From an uncultured Lachnospiraceae bacterium (GTDB lineage Bacteria; Bacillota_A; Clostridia; Lachnospirales; Lachnospiraceae): 30,381 nt of DNA. Of the stretch, positions 17,739 through 24,554 are shown in pieces. The DNA is taken from the NCBI GenBank assembly GCA_951801245.1, contig CATOMC010000019.1:1-30381 (forward strand), written 5' to 3'. Below the pieces are notes generated by a model. It saw nothing but the letters and a program-made list of their open reading frames with translations, was not told where the DNA came from and did not search any database. Position numbers and translations under genes: made by a program. The first letter of the stretch is position 1; every line of letters starts with the position of its first letter.

Positions 17739-17749
17739 GCTGAGAGCGT

Positions 17750-18628
17750 ATGCAGGGAAAGATTATCAAAGGGATTGCAGGATTCTATTATGTCCATGTG
17801 GAAGGACAGGGAGTCTATGAGTGCAAGGCAAAAGGGATATTCAGAAAGGACCATGTGAAGCCGTTGGTCGGGGATGATGTGGATGTGGATGTGCTGAATG
17901 AGAAAGAAATGCTTGGCAATATCCGTAGGATCCGGCCGCGCAGAAGTGCGCTCATCAGGCCGGCGGTGGCCAATGTGGATCAGGCGCTGATCCTGTTTGC
18001 CATCGTCAAGCCGAATCCCAATTTCAATCTGTTGGACCGCTTCCTGATCCGGATGGAAAGGCAGAAGCTTCCTACGATCATCTGTTTTAACAAACAGGAC
18101 ATTGCGGCGCCTGAGGAAAAAGAAGCTTTGCGAAAAGCTTATGAGACCTGTGGTTATCAGGTGCTTTTTATCAGTGCACTGGAGAACGAAGGGGTGGAGC
18201 AGGTAAGAAAGCTCCTTGCAGGAAAGACCACGACACTGGCCGGACCCAGCGGGGTGGGCAAATCCTCTTTGATCAATAAGCTTTCTCCGGCGGCCAACAT
18301 GGAGACCGGGGCCATCAGTGAGAAGATAGAGCGAGGCAGGCATACGACCAGGCATTCGGAGATCATTGCGCTGGGAGAGGAGACTTATATTGTAGATACG
18401 CCCGGATTTACCTCTCTTGATATCTCTGAGATCACCAAGGAGGAACTGGGAGGATACTATCCGGAATTCCGACAATATGAGCCTGCATGCAAGTTCCGGG
18501 GATGTGCCCATATGAGTGAGCCTTCCTGCGGCGTGAAGGAGGCTGTGGAGGCAGGTAAGATCAGCCGGGTGCGGTACGATAATTACAGAGTGCTGTATCA
18601 GGAACTGAAAGAAGTGAAACGCTATTGA
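17750..18628 (+). CDS. rsgA: Ribosome small subunit-dependent GTPase RsgA
   Basis: This 292-residue circularly permuted GTPase helps mature the 30S subunit. An N-terminal OB-fold (about 1-70) is followed by the permuted motifs: G4 NKQD (114-117), then G1 GPSGVGKS (165-172), then G3 DTPGF (from D216). The C-terminal zinc knuckle has C247, C252, H254 and C260. All ligands are present and the length is standard. The start at 17750 lies 11 bases after the kinase stop with only a weak GAGAG upstream, so translation may depend on the kinase gene. It is the last gene of this block: the rpe and thiamine-pyrophosphokinase genes often found next are absent, and a terminator follows. Confidence 0.94.
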   Translation: MQGKIIKGIAGFYYVHVEGQGVYECKAKGIFRKDHVKPLVGDDVDVDVLNEKEMLGNIRRIRPRRSALIRPAVANVDQALILFAIVKPNPNFNLLDRFLIRMERQKLPTIICFNKQDIAAPEEKEALRKAYETCGYQVLFISALENEGVEQVRKLLAGKTTTLAGPSGVGKSSLINKLSPAANMETGAISEKIERGRHTTRHSEIIALGEETYIVDTPGFTSLDISEITKEELGGYYPEFRQYEPACKFRGCAHMSEPSCGVKEAVEAGKISRVRYDNYRVLYQELKEVKRY

Positions 18629-18680
18629 TATCATAGGAATGTTTGCAGAGGTAAGAGGAAGGAAAGAGGACAACTTTAAC

Positions 18681-18728
18681 AGGCCGTTATCCGTTAACGC
18701 AGTAGGATGGATAGCGGTCTTAGTTTTT
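18681..18728 (+). terminator. Rho-independent terminator after rsgA
   Basis: AGGCCGTTATCCGT (18681-18694) pairs with ATGGATAGCGGTCT (18707-18720), with several G-U pairs, around a 12-base loop. TAGTTTTT follows. This closes the murE-rsgA block. Confidence 0.7.
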
Positions 18729-18756
18729 GTGAAATATCTTCAATTGCATTTTCACA

Positions 18757-18784
18757 TTGATTGTGGCATGATAATTAGTAGAAT
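18757..18784 (+). promoter_or_regulatory. Predicted promoter of the sulfite reductase-siroheme operon
   Basis: TTGATT at 18757-18762 and TAGAAT at 18779-18784 are spaced by 16 bases, 77 bases before the first ATG. TTGCATT at 18744-18750 and AATGCAA at 18782-18788 form an inverted repeat flanking the promoter, a possible regulator site. No known operator is recognised. Confidence 0.4.
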
Positions 18785-18861
18785 GCAATGACAGAAAACA
18801 AAAGACAGTTTCAGAATGTCATGATGGGGTAACGTAATTGATAGAAAAGAGGAGGCAGACT

Positions 18862-21447
18862 ATGAAGTTATTAGTGATCGGCGGCGTGGCGGCAGGAACA
18901 AAGGCCGCTGCAAAATTTAAGAGGGTCAATCCGGAGGCGGAGGTGACGATCGTCACCAAGGGAAAAGACATTTCCTATGCCGGCTGCGGCTTGCCTTATT
19001 ATGTGGGCGGTGCGATTTCAGAGAAAGAGCAGCTTATCGTGAATACGCCGGAAAAATACAGTGCCCTGACCGGGGCAATGGTTTATCCCCAGCGGGAAGT
19101 CGTGGCGCTTGATCCTGTGGAAAAGAAGGCAACGGCGAAAAATATCCGCACGGGTGCAGAGGAAGTGTATGCGTATGATGCTTGTATCGTGGCGGTCGGG
19201 GCTTCTCCGGTGGTTCCGCCTTTGCCGGGATTAAACCTGCCGGGGGTCTTCGTGATGCGCACACCGGATGATGCGATCGAGACCAGAGATTATATAGCGA
19301 GAGACGGTGTGAAACGCGCTGTGGTAGTGGGCGGCGGTTTTATTGGCTTAGAAGTGGCCGAGAATCTGTTGGAGAAGGGTCTTTCGGTGACCCTGATCGA
19401 TATGGCACCCCAGATCATGCCGGGGTTTGACGGGGAAATGGCAGATTATGCGGTTCGTCATCTGGCCAAAAAGGGAATCAAGGTGATGACCAGTACAAAA
19501 CTGGAAGGTGTTACCGGCGATGAGAGAGCGCAGGGCGTACAGACGGATAAGGGACTTCTTCCGGCAGATGTGGTGGTTCTTTCCATCGGTATCCGTCCGA
19601 ATACCGGATTTTTGCAGGATACGGGGATTGAAATGTACAAGGGAACCATTCTGGTGGATGATAAAATGGCGACCAACGTGGCAGATGTTTATGCGGCCGG
19701 AGACTGTGCGATGGTGAAAAACCGCATTACCGGAGAAAGACAGTGGTCCCCTATGGGGTCTTCCGCCAATATGGAAGGCAGAACGCTGGCACTTTCGCTG
19801 GGCGGACGGGATGTGTCCTACCCGGGCGTTTTGGGAACCGGCGTGGTGAAGCTGCCGGGACTGTCAGGCGGCAGAACCGGATTGTCCGAAGAACAGGCGA
19901 AAGCCGCAGGGTACGAGCCTGTTTGTGTATTGGCGGTAACAGACGATAAAGCCCATTATTATCCGGGCAGTGCATGGTTCGCGATTAAGCTGGTGGCGGA
20001 TGCGGCAACTCACAAACTGTTGGGTGTTCAGGTATTGGGACCCGGTGCGGTAGATAAGGTAACGGATATTGGCGTGATGGCGGTGACCTTTGGAGCAACC
20101 ATGGAGCAGATGACCTGTCTGGATTTATCCTATGCGCCTCCTTTTTCCACGGCGATCCATCCTTTCGTGCAGGCAGTACATATGCTGTTAAATAAGTTAA
20201 ATGGCGATATGGACAGCTTTACGCCGGCAGAGTACCGGGCAGGTGCAGCCAAAGAATATCGTGTGATAGATGTAAATCCGACAGGGCCTACGATTGCGGG
20301 CGCCACTTACGTAGATCTGTTAAAAGTAAAAGGTGAGGTGCCGGGACTTTCAAAGGAGGAAAAGCTGTTACTTGTCTGTGCGAAAGGCAAGAGAGCTTAT
20401 CTGTTGCAGAACAGGCTGAAACGGTATGGGTATACGAACACGAAAGTGTTAGAGGGTTCTTCCTTCTTCAATGTGGTGAAGGTGGAGAGCAGGCCGGGTG
20501 TGGTGACGGTTCCCCCGGAGGAGATCACCCGTGTGAAGGCGCTTGGCTGTCTGCATAATAAGGGGACGGATCGGTTTAATGTCCGTGTGATCACCAGAAA
20601 CGGCAAGATCACCGCGGCGGAACATAAGAAGATCGCAGAAGCGGCACAGATGTTTGGAAGCGGCGATGTAGTCATGACAACGCGTCTGACCATGGAAATC
20701 GTGGGCGTGCCTTTTGAGAAGATAGAGGATGTGCGGGCTTTTTTGGCAGAAGAAGGCTTAGAGACCGGCGGCACGGGCTCTAAAGTACGTCCGGTGGTGG
20801 CATGTAAAGGAACTACCTGCCAGTACGGGCTGTTGGATTCCTATGCTTTGTCTGACAAGATACACGAGCGGTTCTTCCACGGGTATGCGTCCGTGAAACT
20901 GCCGCACAAGTTCAAGATCGCGGTAGGCGGCTGCCCAAACAATTGTGTGAAACCGGATCTGAATGATTTCGGTATTGTGGGGCAGAGAGTGCCGGTGATC
21001 GATTTAGAGAAGTGTCATGGCTGCAAGATCTGTCAGGTTTCGCTGGCCTGCCCGGTGGAGGCATCCCAGGTGGTGGACGGCAAGCTGGTGATCGATCCGG
21101 ATAAATGTAATAACTGCGGACGGTGCGTGGGCAAATGTCCGTTTAAGGCATCGGAAGAGAGCAGTTACGGTTATCGTATCTATATCGGCGGGCGCTGGGG
21201 CAAGAGGGTTGCGCATGGGCATAAGTTAGATAAGATATTCCTGGAGGAAGAGGAAGTACTTTCCGTACTGGAAAAGGCGATCCTGCTGTTTAGAGAACAG
21301 GGACGCACGGGAGAACGTTTTGCGGATACCATCAGCAGACTGGGCTTTGAAAATGTGCAGGCACAGCTTCTTGCGGATGATCTGCTTGAGAGAAAAGAGG
21401 AGATTATCGGAGCGAAGCTGCATTTGAAAGGTGGAGCGACCTGTTAA
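18862..21447 (+). CDS. CoA-disulfide reductase-rhodanese-siroheme sulfite reductase-ferredoxin fusion
   Basis: This 861-residue multidomain redox enzyme has four parts. Residues 1-450 are a flavoprotein of the CoA-disulfide/persulfide reductase type: FAD loop VIGGVAAG, single active cysteine C42 in SYAGCGLPYY, NADH loop VVGGGFIGLE, and DVYAAGDCA. Residues 460-550 are a rhodanese-like domain with C506 in the CAKGKR loop. Residues 560-715 are a siroheme/4Fe-4S sulfite-reductase module with MTTRLTMEIV and ligand cysteines C648, C653, C691 and C695. Residues 715-765 hold two 4Fe-4S motifs (C718/721/724/730 and C749/752/755/759), followed by an AsrC/Dsr-like C-terminus (YRIYIGGRWGK). Likely role: NAD(P)H-driven reduction of sulfite, or of sulfite released from thiosulfate or persulfide, to sulfide in the cytoplasm. 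Siroheme genes follow on the same strand. The ATG at 18862 has GAGGAGG at 18849-18855. Nitrite as substrate cannot be excluded. Confidence 0.85.
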   Translation: MKLLVIGGVAAGTKAAAKFKRVNPEAEVTIVTKGKDISYAGCGLPYYVGGAISEKEQLIVNTPEKYSALTGAMVYPQREVVALDPVEKKATAKNIRTGAEEVYAYDACIVAVGASPVVPPLPGLNLPGVFVMRTPDDAIETRDYIARDGVKRAVVVGGGFIGLEVAENLLEKGLSVTLIDMAPQIMPGFDGEMADYAVRHLAKKGIKVMTSTKLEGVTGDERAQGVQTDKGLLPADVVVLSIGIRPNTGFLQDTGIEMYKGTILVDDKMATNVADVYAAGDCAMVKNRITGERQWSPMGSSANMEGRTLALSLGGRDVSYPGVLGTGVVKLPGLSGGRTGLSEEQAKAAGYEPVCVLAVTDDKAHYYPGSAWFAIKLVADAATHKLLGVQVLGPGAVDKVTDIGVMAVTFGATMEQMTCLDLSYAPPFSTAIHPFVQAVHMLLNKLNGDMDSFTPAEYRAGAAKEYRVIDVNPTGPTIAGATYVDLLKVKGEVPGLSKEEKLLLVCAKGKRAYLLQNRLKRYGYTNTKVLEGSSFFNVVKVESRPGVVTVPPEEITRVKALGCLHNKGTDRFNVRVITRNGKITAAEHKKIAEAAQMFGSGDVVMTTRLTMEIVGVPFEKIEDVRAFLAEEGLETGGTGSKVRPVVACKGTTCQYGLLDSYALSDKIHERFFHGYASVKLPHKFKIAVGGCPNNCVKPDLNDFGIVGQRVPVIDLEKCHGCKICQVSLACPVEASQVVDGKLVIDPDKCNNCGRCVGKCPFKASEESSYGYRIYIGGRWGKRVAHGHKLDKIFLEEEEVLSVLEKAILLFREQGRTGERFADTISRLGFENVQAQLLADDLLERKEEIIGAKLHLKGGATC

Positions 21448-21451
21448 GGAT

Positions 21452-22585
21452 ATGGAGTGTATTAGTATCAGTCATAAGACGGCGGCGTCCGGGGAGCGGG
21501 AGAAGTTCTATGTTTCGAAAGAAGATGCAGGGCATTGGCTGCAAAAGATCCGGCAGGATATGGGGGTGGAGGAGTGTGTACTGTTATCTACCTGCAACCG
21601 GACGGAGATTTATGTGCAGGGAGAGCGAAACTGCTTCCGGGCATTAGAGAGTGTGCTGGCACAGGCTTCGGGCAGTGACGCAGAACAGATCAGGAAGCTG
21701 GTCAGGAGATACCAGGGACGCAAGGCCCTGCGTCATCTTTTCCGCGTCACCTGCGGGATGGAGTCTATGGTCATCGGCGAAGATGAGATTCTTGGACAGG
21801 TGCGGGATGCCTACACGTATGCCAAAGAAAAAGGAGCTGCCGGCTATGAACTCAACAGCATTTTTCAGGCAGCACTTTCTTGTGCCAAACGGATCAAAAC
21901 AGAGACCATGATCTCCAAGACGGCAGTTTCTGTGGCAACACTTTGCGCAAATGAAGTGATTCATCTGCCGCTGCCCCATAAGACGGTGCTTTTGATGGGC
22001 AGCAGCGGACAGATGGGCGGTATTATTTTAAAGAACCTGCTAAGTCACACAAATATCCACGTTATCGCCACGGTGCGCTCCCACAATGGCATCTGTCAAA
22101 GCAACAGCGACCGTGTGGAGCATGTGGAGTATCAGAATCGTTATCATTACCTGGAGGCGGTGGATGCGGTCATATCGGCCACCTCCAGTCCTCATTATAC
22201 GATGACTGCAGGACGGGTGAGGGAGGCCATTCAGACGCCCAAGGAGCGGGTATTTCTTGACATCTCCATGCCGCCGGATCTTGATGGGGAGATCGGGAAG
22301 ATGGAGCACTGCCGTCTGGTGGCGCTGGATGATATTCAGAAGCTGGCGCAGGACAACAACCGGTTGAAGCGGCAGGCATTCGCCGATGCAGAAGAGATTC
22401 TGGACGCAGAACTGGAGAAAATCTGCAAGGTACTGGCGTTTCATCAGTTTACGCAGGAGAATAAGCATTGGAAAGAGCAGTATGCGGCATGTTCAGCAGA
22501 AAAGATGCTGTATCTTCTGCGGGACGGGCTGGACAGCAGTTCTTTTGAGGCGGTCTTACAAGTAGTGGCAGGTGCGATGGAATAA
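21452..22585 (+). CDS. hemA: Glutamyl-tRNA reductase
   Basis: This enzyme of about 377 residues reduces glutamyl-tRNA with NADPH to glutamate-1-semialdehyde, the first step of tetrapyrrole synthesis. It has the N-terminal SHKTA segment, catalytic C48 in LLSTCNRTEIY, the GEDEILGQVRDAY segment, the NADPH-binding MGSSGQMGG, and a C-terminal dimerisation helix region. I prefer ATG 21452, because the protein then begins MECISISHKTA as family members do. GTG 21431 in the same frame would overlap the upstream gene, and its ribosome site is weak too. The start is the least certain part. In this operon it feeds siroheme synthesis. Confidence 0.92.
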   Translation: MECISISHKTAASGEREKFYVSKEDAGHWLQKIRQDMGVEECVLLSTCNRTEIYVQGERNCFRALESVLAQASGSDAEQIRKLVRRYQGRKALRHLFRVTCGMESMVIGEDEILGQVRDAYTYAKEKGAAGYELNSIFQAALSCAKRIKTETMISKTAVSVATLCANEVIHLPLPHKTVLLMGSSGQMGGIILKNLLSHTNIHVIATVRSHNGICQSNSDRVEHVEYQNRYHYLEAVDAVISATSSPHYTMTAGRVREAIQTPKERVFLDISMPPDLDGEIGKMEHCRLVALDDIQKLAQDNNRLKRQAFADAEEILDAELEKICKVLAFHQFTQENKHWKEQYAACSAEKMLYLLRDGLDSSSFEAVLQVVAGAME

Positions 22586-22599
22586 GAGGGAGCATTGGC

Positions 22600-23286
22600 A
22601 TGGGATATTTTCCTTTTTTTATGGAGATAGAGGGAAAGCACGGCGTAGTTGCAGGCGGCGGAAAAGTCGCGGCCAGAAAAGTAGAGAAACTTTTGATGTT
22701 CGGTCCGTCATTGACGGTGATCGCACCTATGATCGAGGAGAGTATGAAAGGACAGGAGGAGCTGTTGCAAAAAGATGCGGCGGCCTCTCTTCAGTTTCGG
22801 GAGCGTACGCTGCAGATGGAAGATCTGGCCGGCGCGGATTTTGTGATCGCGGCCACGGATGATGAGGCGTTAAACGGGCGCATAGCGGATTACTGCAGGG
22901 CAGAGCGGATTCCGGTCAATGTGGTGGATGACAGGGAGAAATGCACCTTTTTCTTCCCGGCGCTGGTAAAAGAAGGACCGCTCACCATAGGGATTTCCAC
23001 AGACGGGAAAAGTCCGGCGGCCACGTCATGGGTGAGACGCGAAATCGCCGGAAAACTGCCGGAAGGGATCGGTGATGTGATTGACTTATTGGGTCAAATC
23101 AGACCTGCCGTGATGCAGATGGAACTGGAAGAAGAGGACAGAAAGAAGCTGTTCGAAAAGTTGCTTTATCATTGCCTGGAAAGTGAGAATGAAGTATCGC
23201 AGCGGGATCTGACAGCGTTTCTACAAGAATGCTTTGAAAAAGGCAATGGGAACGGGAAAGAAAATGAGAAAGAGAAGATGTCATGA
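22600..23286 (+). CDS. Precorrin-2 dehydrogenase / sirohydrochlorin ferrochelatase (Met8/CysG N-terminal type)
   Basis: This 228-residue protein oxidises precorrin-2 with NAD and probably inserts iron to give siroheme. It starts with YFPFFMEIEGK, then the NAD-binding GGGKVAARK (19-27), then FVIAATDDEALN. VNVVDDREKCTFFFPA carries an aspartate (D110/D111) at the position of the catalytic acid in Met8 and CysG. TDGKSPAATSWVR is also typical. The last 15 residues are a low-complexity Gly/Asn/Lys/Glu tail without family counterpart. GAGGGAG at 22586-22592 supports the ATG. Homologues may be called ylnF, sirC or hemA-linked 'cysG-N'; I leave the symbol empty. Whether it chelates iron as well as oxidising is unproven. 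Confidence 0.88.
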   Translation: MGYFPFFMEIEGKHGVVAGGGKVAARKVEKLLMFGPSLTVIAPMIEESMKGQEELLQKDAAASLQFRERTLQMEDLAGADFVIAATDDEALNGRIADYCRAERIPVNVVDDREKCTFFFPALVKEGPLTIGISTDGKSPAATSWVRREIAGKLPEGIGDVIDLLGQIRPAVMQMELEEEDRKKLFEKLLYHCLESENEVSQRDLTAFLQECFEKGNGNGKENEKEKMS

Positions 23287-23341
23287 GAGTGTGACGGTTA
23301 GAAAGATTGTATGAGACTATAATCAAGAGGATAGTATAAAG

Positions 23342-24388
23342 ATGATCAGGATAGGGACAAGAGGGAGTAAACTCGCTTTGAAACAGGCGTCTCTGGTGCA
23401 GGAGGCCTTACGGCAGGCGGATGCCGGGCTGGAGACAGAACTGGTGATTCTGCATACCAGGGGTGACAGGATACAGGACAGACCCCTTTCTGCAATTGGA
23501 GAAAAAGGCGTTTTTGCGGCAGAATTTGAGCAGGCACTGCTTCGGGGAAAGATTGATCTTGCGGTCCATTCGGCCAAAGACCTGCCGGTGGAGCTTGCGG
23601 ACGGCCTGACCATTTGTGCGGTTCTGCCAAGAGCGGATGTGCGGGATGTGCTCGTGGTACCGAAGGGAGGAAGAGTGCCGTCCGAAAGACAGGAAGCCGA
23701 GGATGGAGGCAGCCGGCGCCCGTTTCGGATCGGAAGCGGCAGCAGACGGCGGCAGATGCTTGCAGAAAAGGTATGGGAGAATATCATCTGTGAGGATATC
23801 CGCGGCAATGTGGACACCAGGCTTCGTAAACTGCAGGAGGGCAGTTATGACGGTCTTCTGCTGGCAAAGGCCGGTCTGGATCGTCTGGGCATTGGTCTGG
23901 AGCAGGCAAAGGCGTTTGATTTCTATCCCTTGCCTCCGGAACAGTTCCTGCCGGCGGCCTGTCAGGGGATCATAGCCGTGGAAGCGGTGCAGGAGTCTGC
24001 GGCGGCCCAAATCTGTAAGAAGATTACGGATGAGGAGACGGCCTTATGTTTTCTGGTGGAGCGGGAAGTGTTACAGCAGCTTTCGGCGGACTGCAGTGAG
24101 GCCGCGGCGGCATGGTGCAGACGGGCGGCAGAGGGAACATGCTGTGGAGAGCCGCGTGAGACGGATGAGAAAATCCTCGAAATGATGGGTCAGGCAGAGG
24201 GACAGTACTGTGAAGTGACGCACAGGATGAACAAACAGAGCCGGAAGACAGAACATGCCGAGGACAGACTTCTGCTTGACGTTATGTATGCCCGGAAGAG
24301 AGTACAGCTTGCTTGTCCGGTTAGCGCGGAGGAAGGCAGAGCGCTGGCAGGGCAGGCGGCGAAGATGATTAAGGAGCAGGCAGAGTGA
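23342..24388 (+). CDS. hemC: Hydroxymethylbilane synthase (porphobilinogen deaminase)
   Basis: This 348-residue enzyme joins four porphobilinogen units into hydroxymethylbilane. It has the N-terminal IGTRGSKLALKQA, HTRGDR, HSAKDLP with the catalytic region, and RRRQML followed by DIRGNVDTRL and AACQGIIAVE. The dipyrromethane cofactor cysteine is C251 in LSADCSEA. There the usual GGCxxP context is changed to ADCSEA, without the proline, and domain 3 after it is divergent and cysteine-rich. The catalytic core looks intact, so I expect activity. A GAGGAT site lies 11 bases before the ATG. Degenerate 32-base repeats start at its 3' end. Confidence 0.92.
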   Translation: MIRIGTRGSKLALKQASLVQEALRQADAGLETELVILHTRGDRIQDRPLSAIGEKGVFAAEFEQALLRGKIDLAVHSAKDLPVELADGLTICAVLPRADVRDVLVVPKGGRVPSERQEAEDGGSRRPFRIGSGSRRRQMLAEKVWENIICEDIRGNVDTRLRKLQEGSYDGLLLAKAGLDRLGIGLEQAKAFDFYPLPPEQFLPAACQGIIAVEAVQESAAAQICKKITDEETALCFLVEREVLQQLSADCSEAAAAWCRRAAEGTCCGEPRETDEKILEMMGQAEGQYCEVTHRMNKQSRKTEHAEDRLLLDVMYARKRVQLACPVSAEEGRALAGQAAKMIKEQAE

Positions 24389-24480
24389 GTTTGTAGAAAT
24401 CCGAGAAGCAGACAGAATGAGACAACGGGAATCCAAAGAGCAGTCAGGCTGAGGTTGCTGGAAATCAAAAGCAGTAAAAG
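24371..24480 (+). repeat. Degenerate tandem repeat, about 32-base period, spanning the hemC 3' end and spacer
   Basis: A core of AGCAG followed by nCAG and a TGAG recurs at 24375, 24407 and 24439, with a weaker copy at 24470, so the spacing is 32, 32 and 31 bases. The first copy encodes the last codons and stop of hemC; the rest fill the 166-base spacer before cobA-hemD. The remainder of the spacer (24481-24534) is purine-rich with no gene seen. It may reflect duplication of the hemC end, followed by drift. Confidence 0.5.
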
Positions 24481-24554
24481 AGTAAAAAAGCGGAAGGAAG
24501 AAAATTGTTTAGATAGGCAGTCAACATAGAGCTGAAAAAGGAGAACACAGGAAT

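Noticed and set aside
17576..18673. 365-residue open frame on the minus strand opposite the kinase end and rsgA
   Set aside because: It is antisense to two well-supported genes and crosses their boundary, with no recognisable domain or start signal.
18862..21447. Possibility that the fusion arose from a missing stop or assembly join
   Set aside because: The frame is continuous, the linkers are protein-like, and the ferredoxin and C-terminal parts match the usual order of AsrC/Dsr-type proteins, so a real fusion is more likely.
24389..24554. Spacer repeats as a CRISPR array
   Set aside because: The units are degenerate, adjacent without unique spacers and begin inside hemC.
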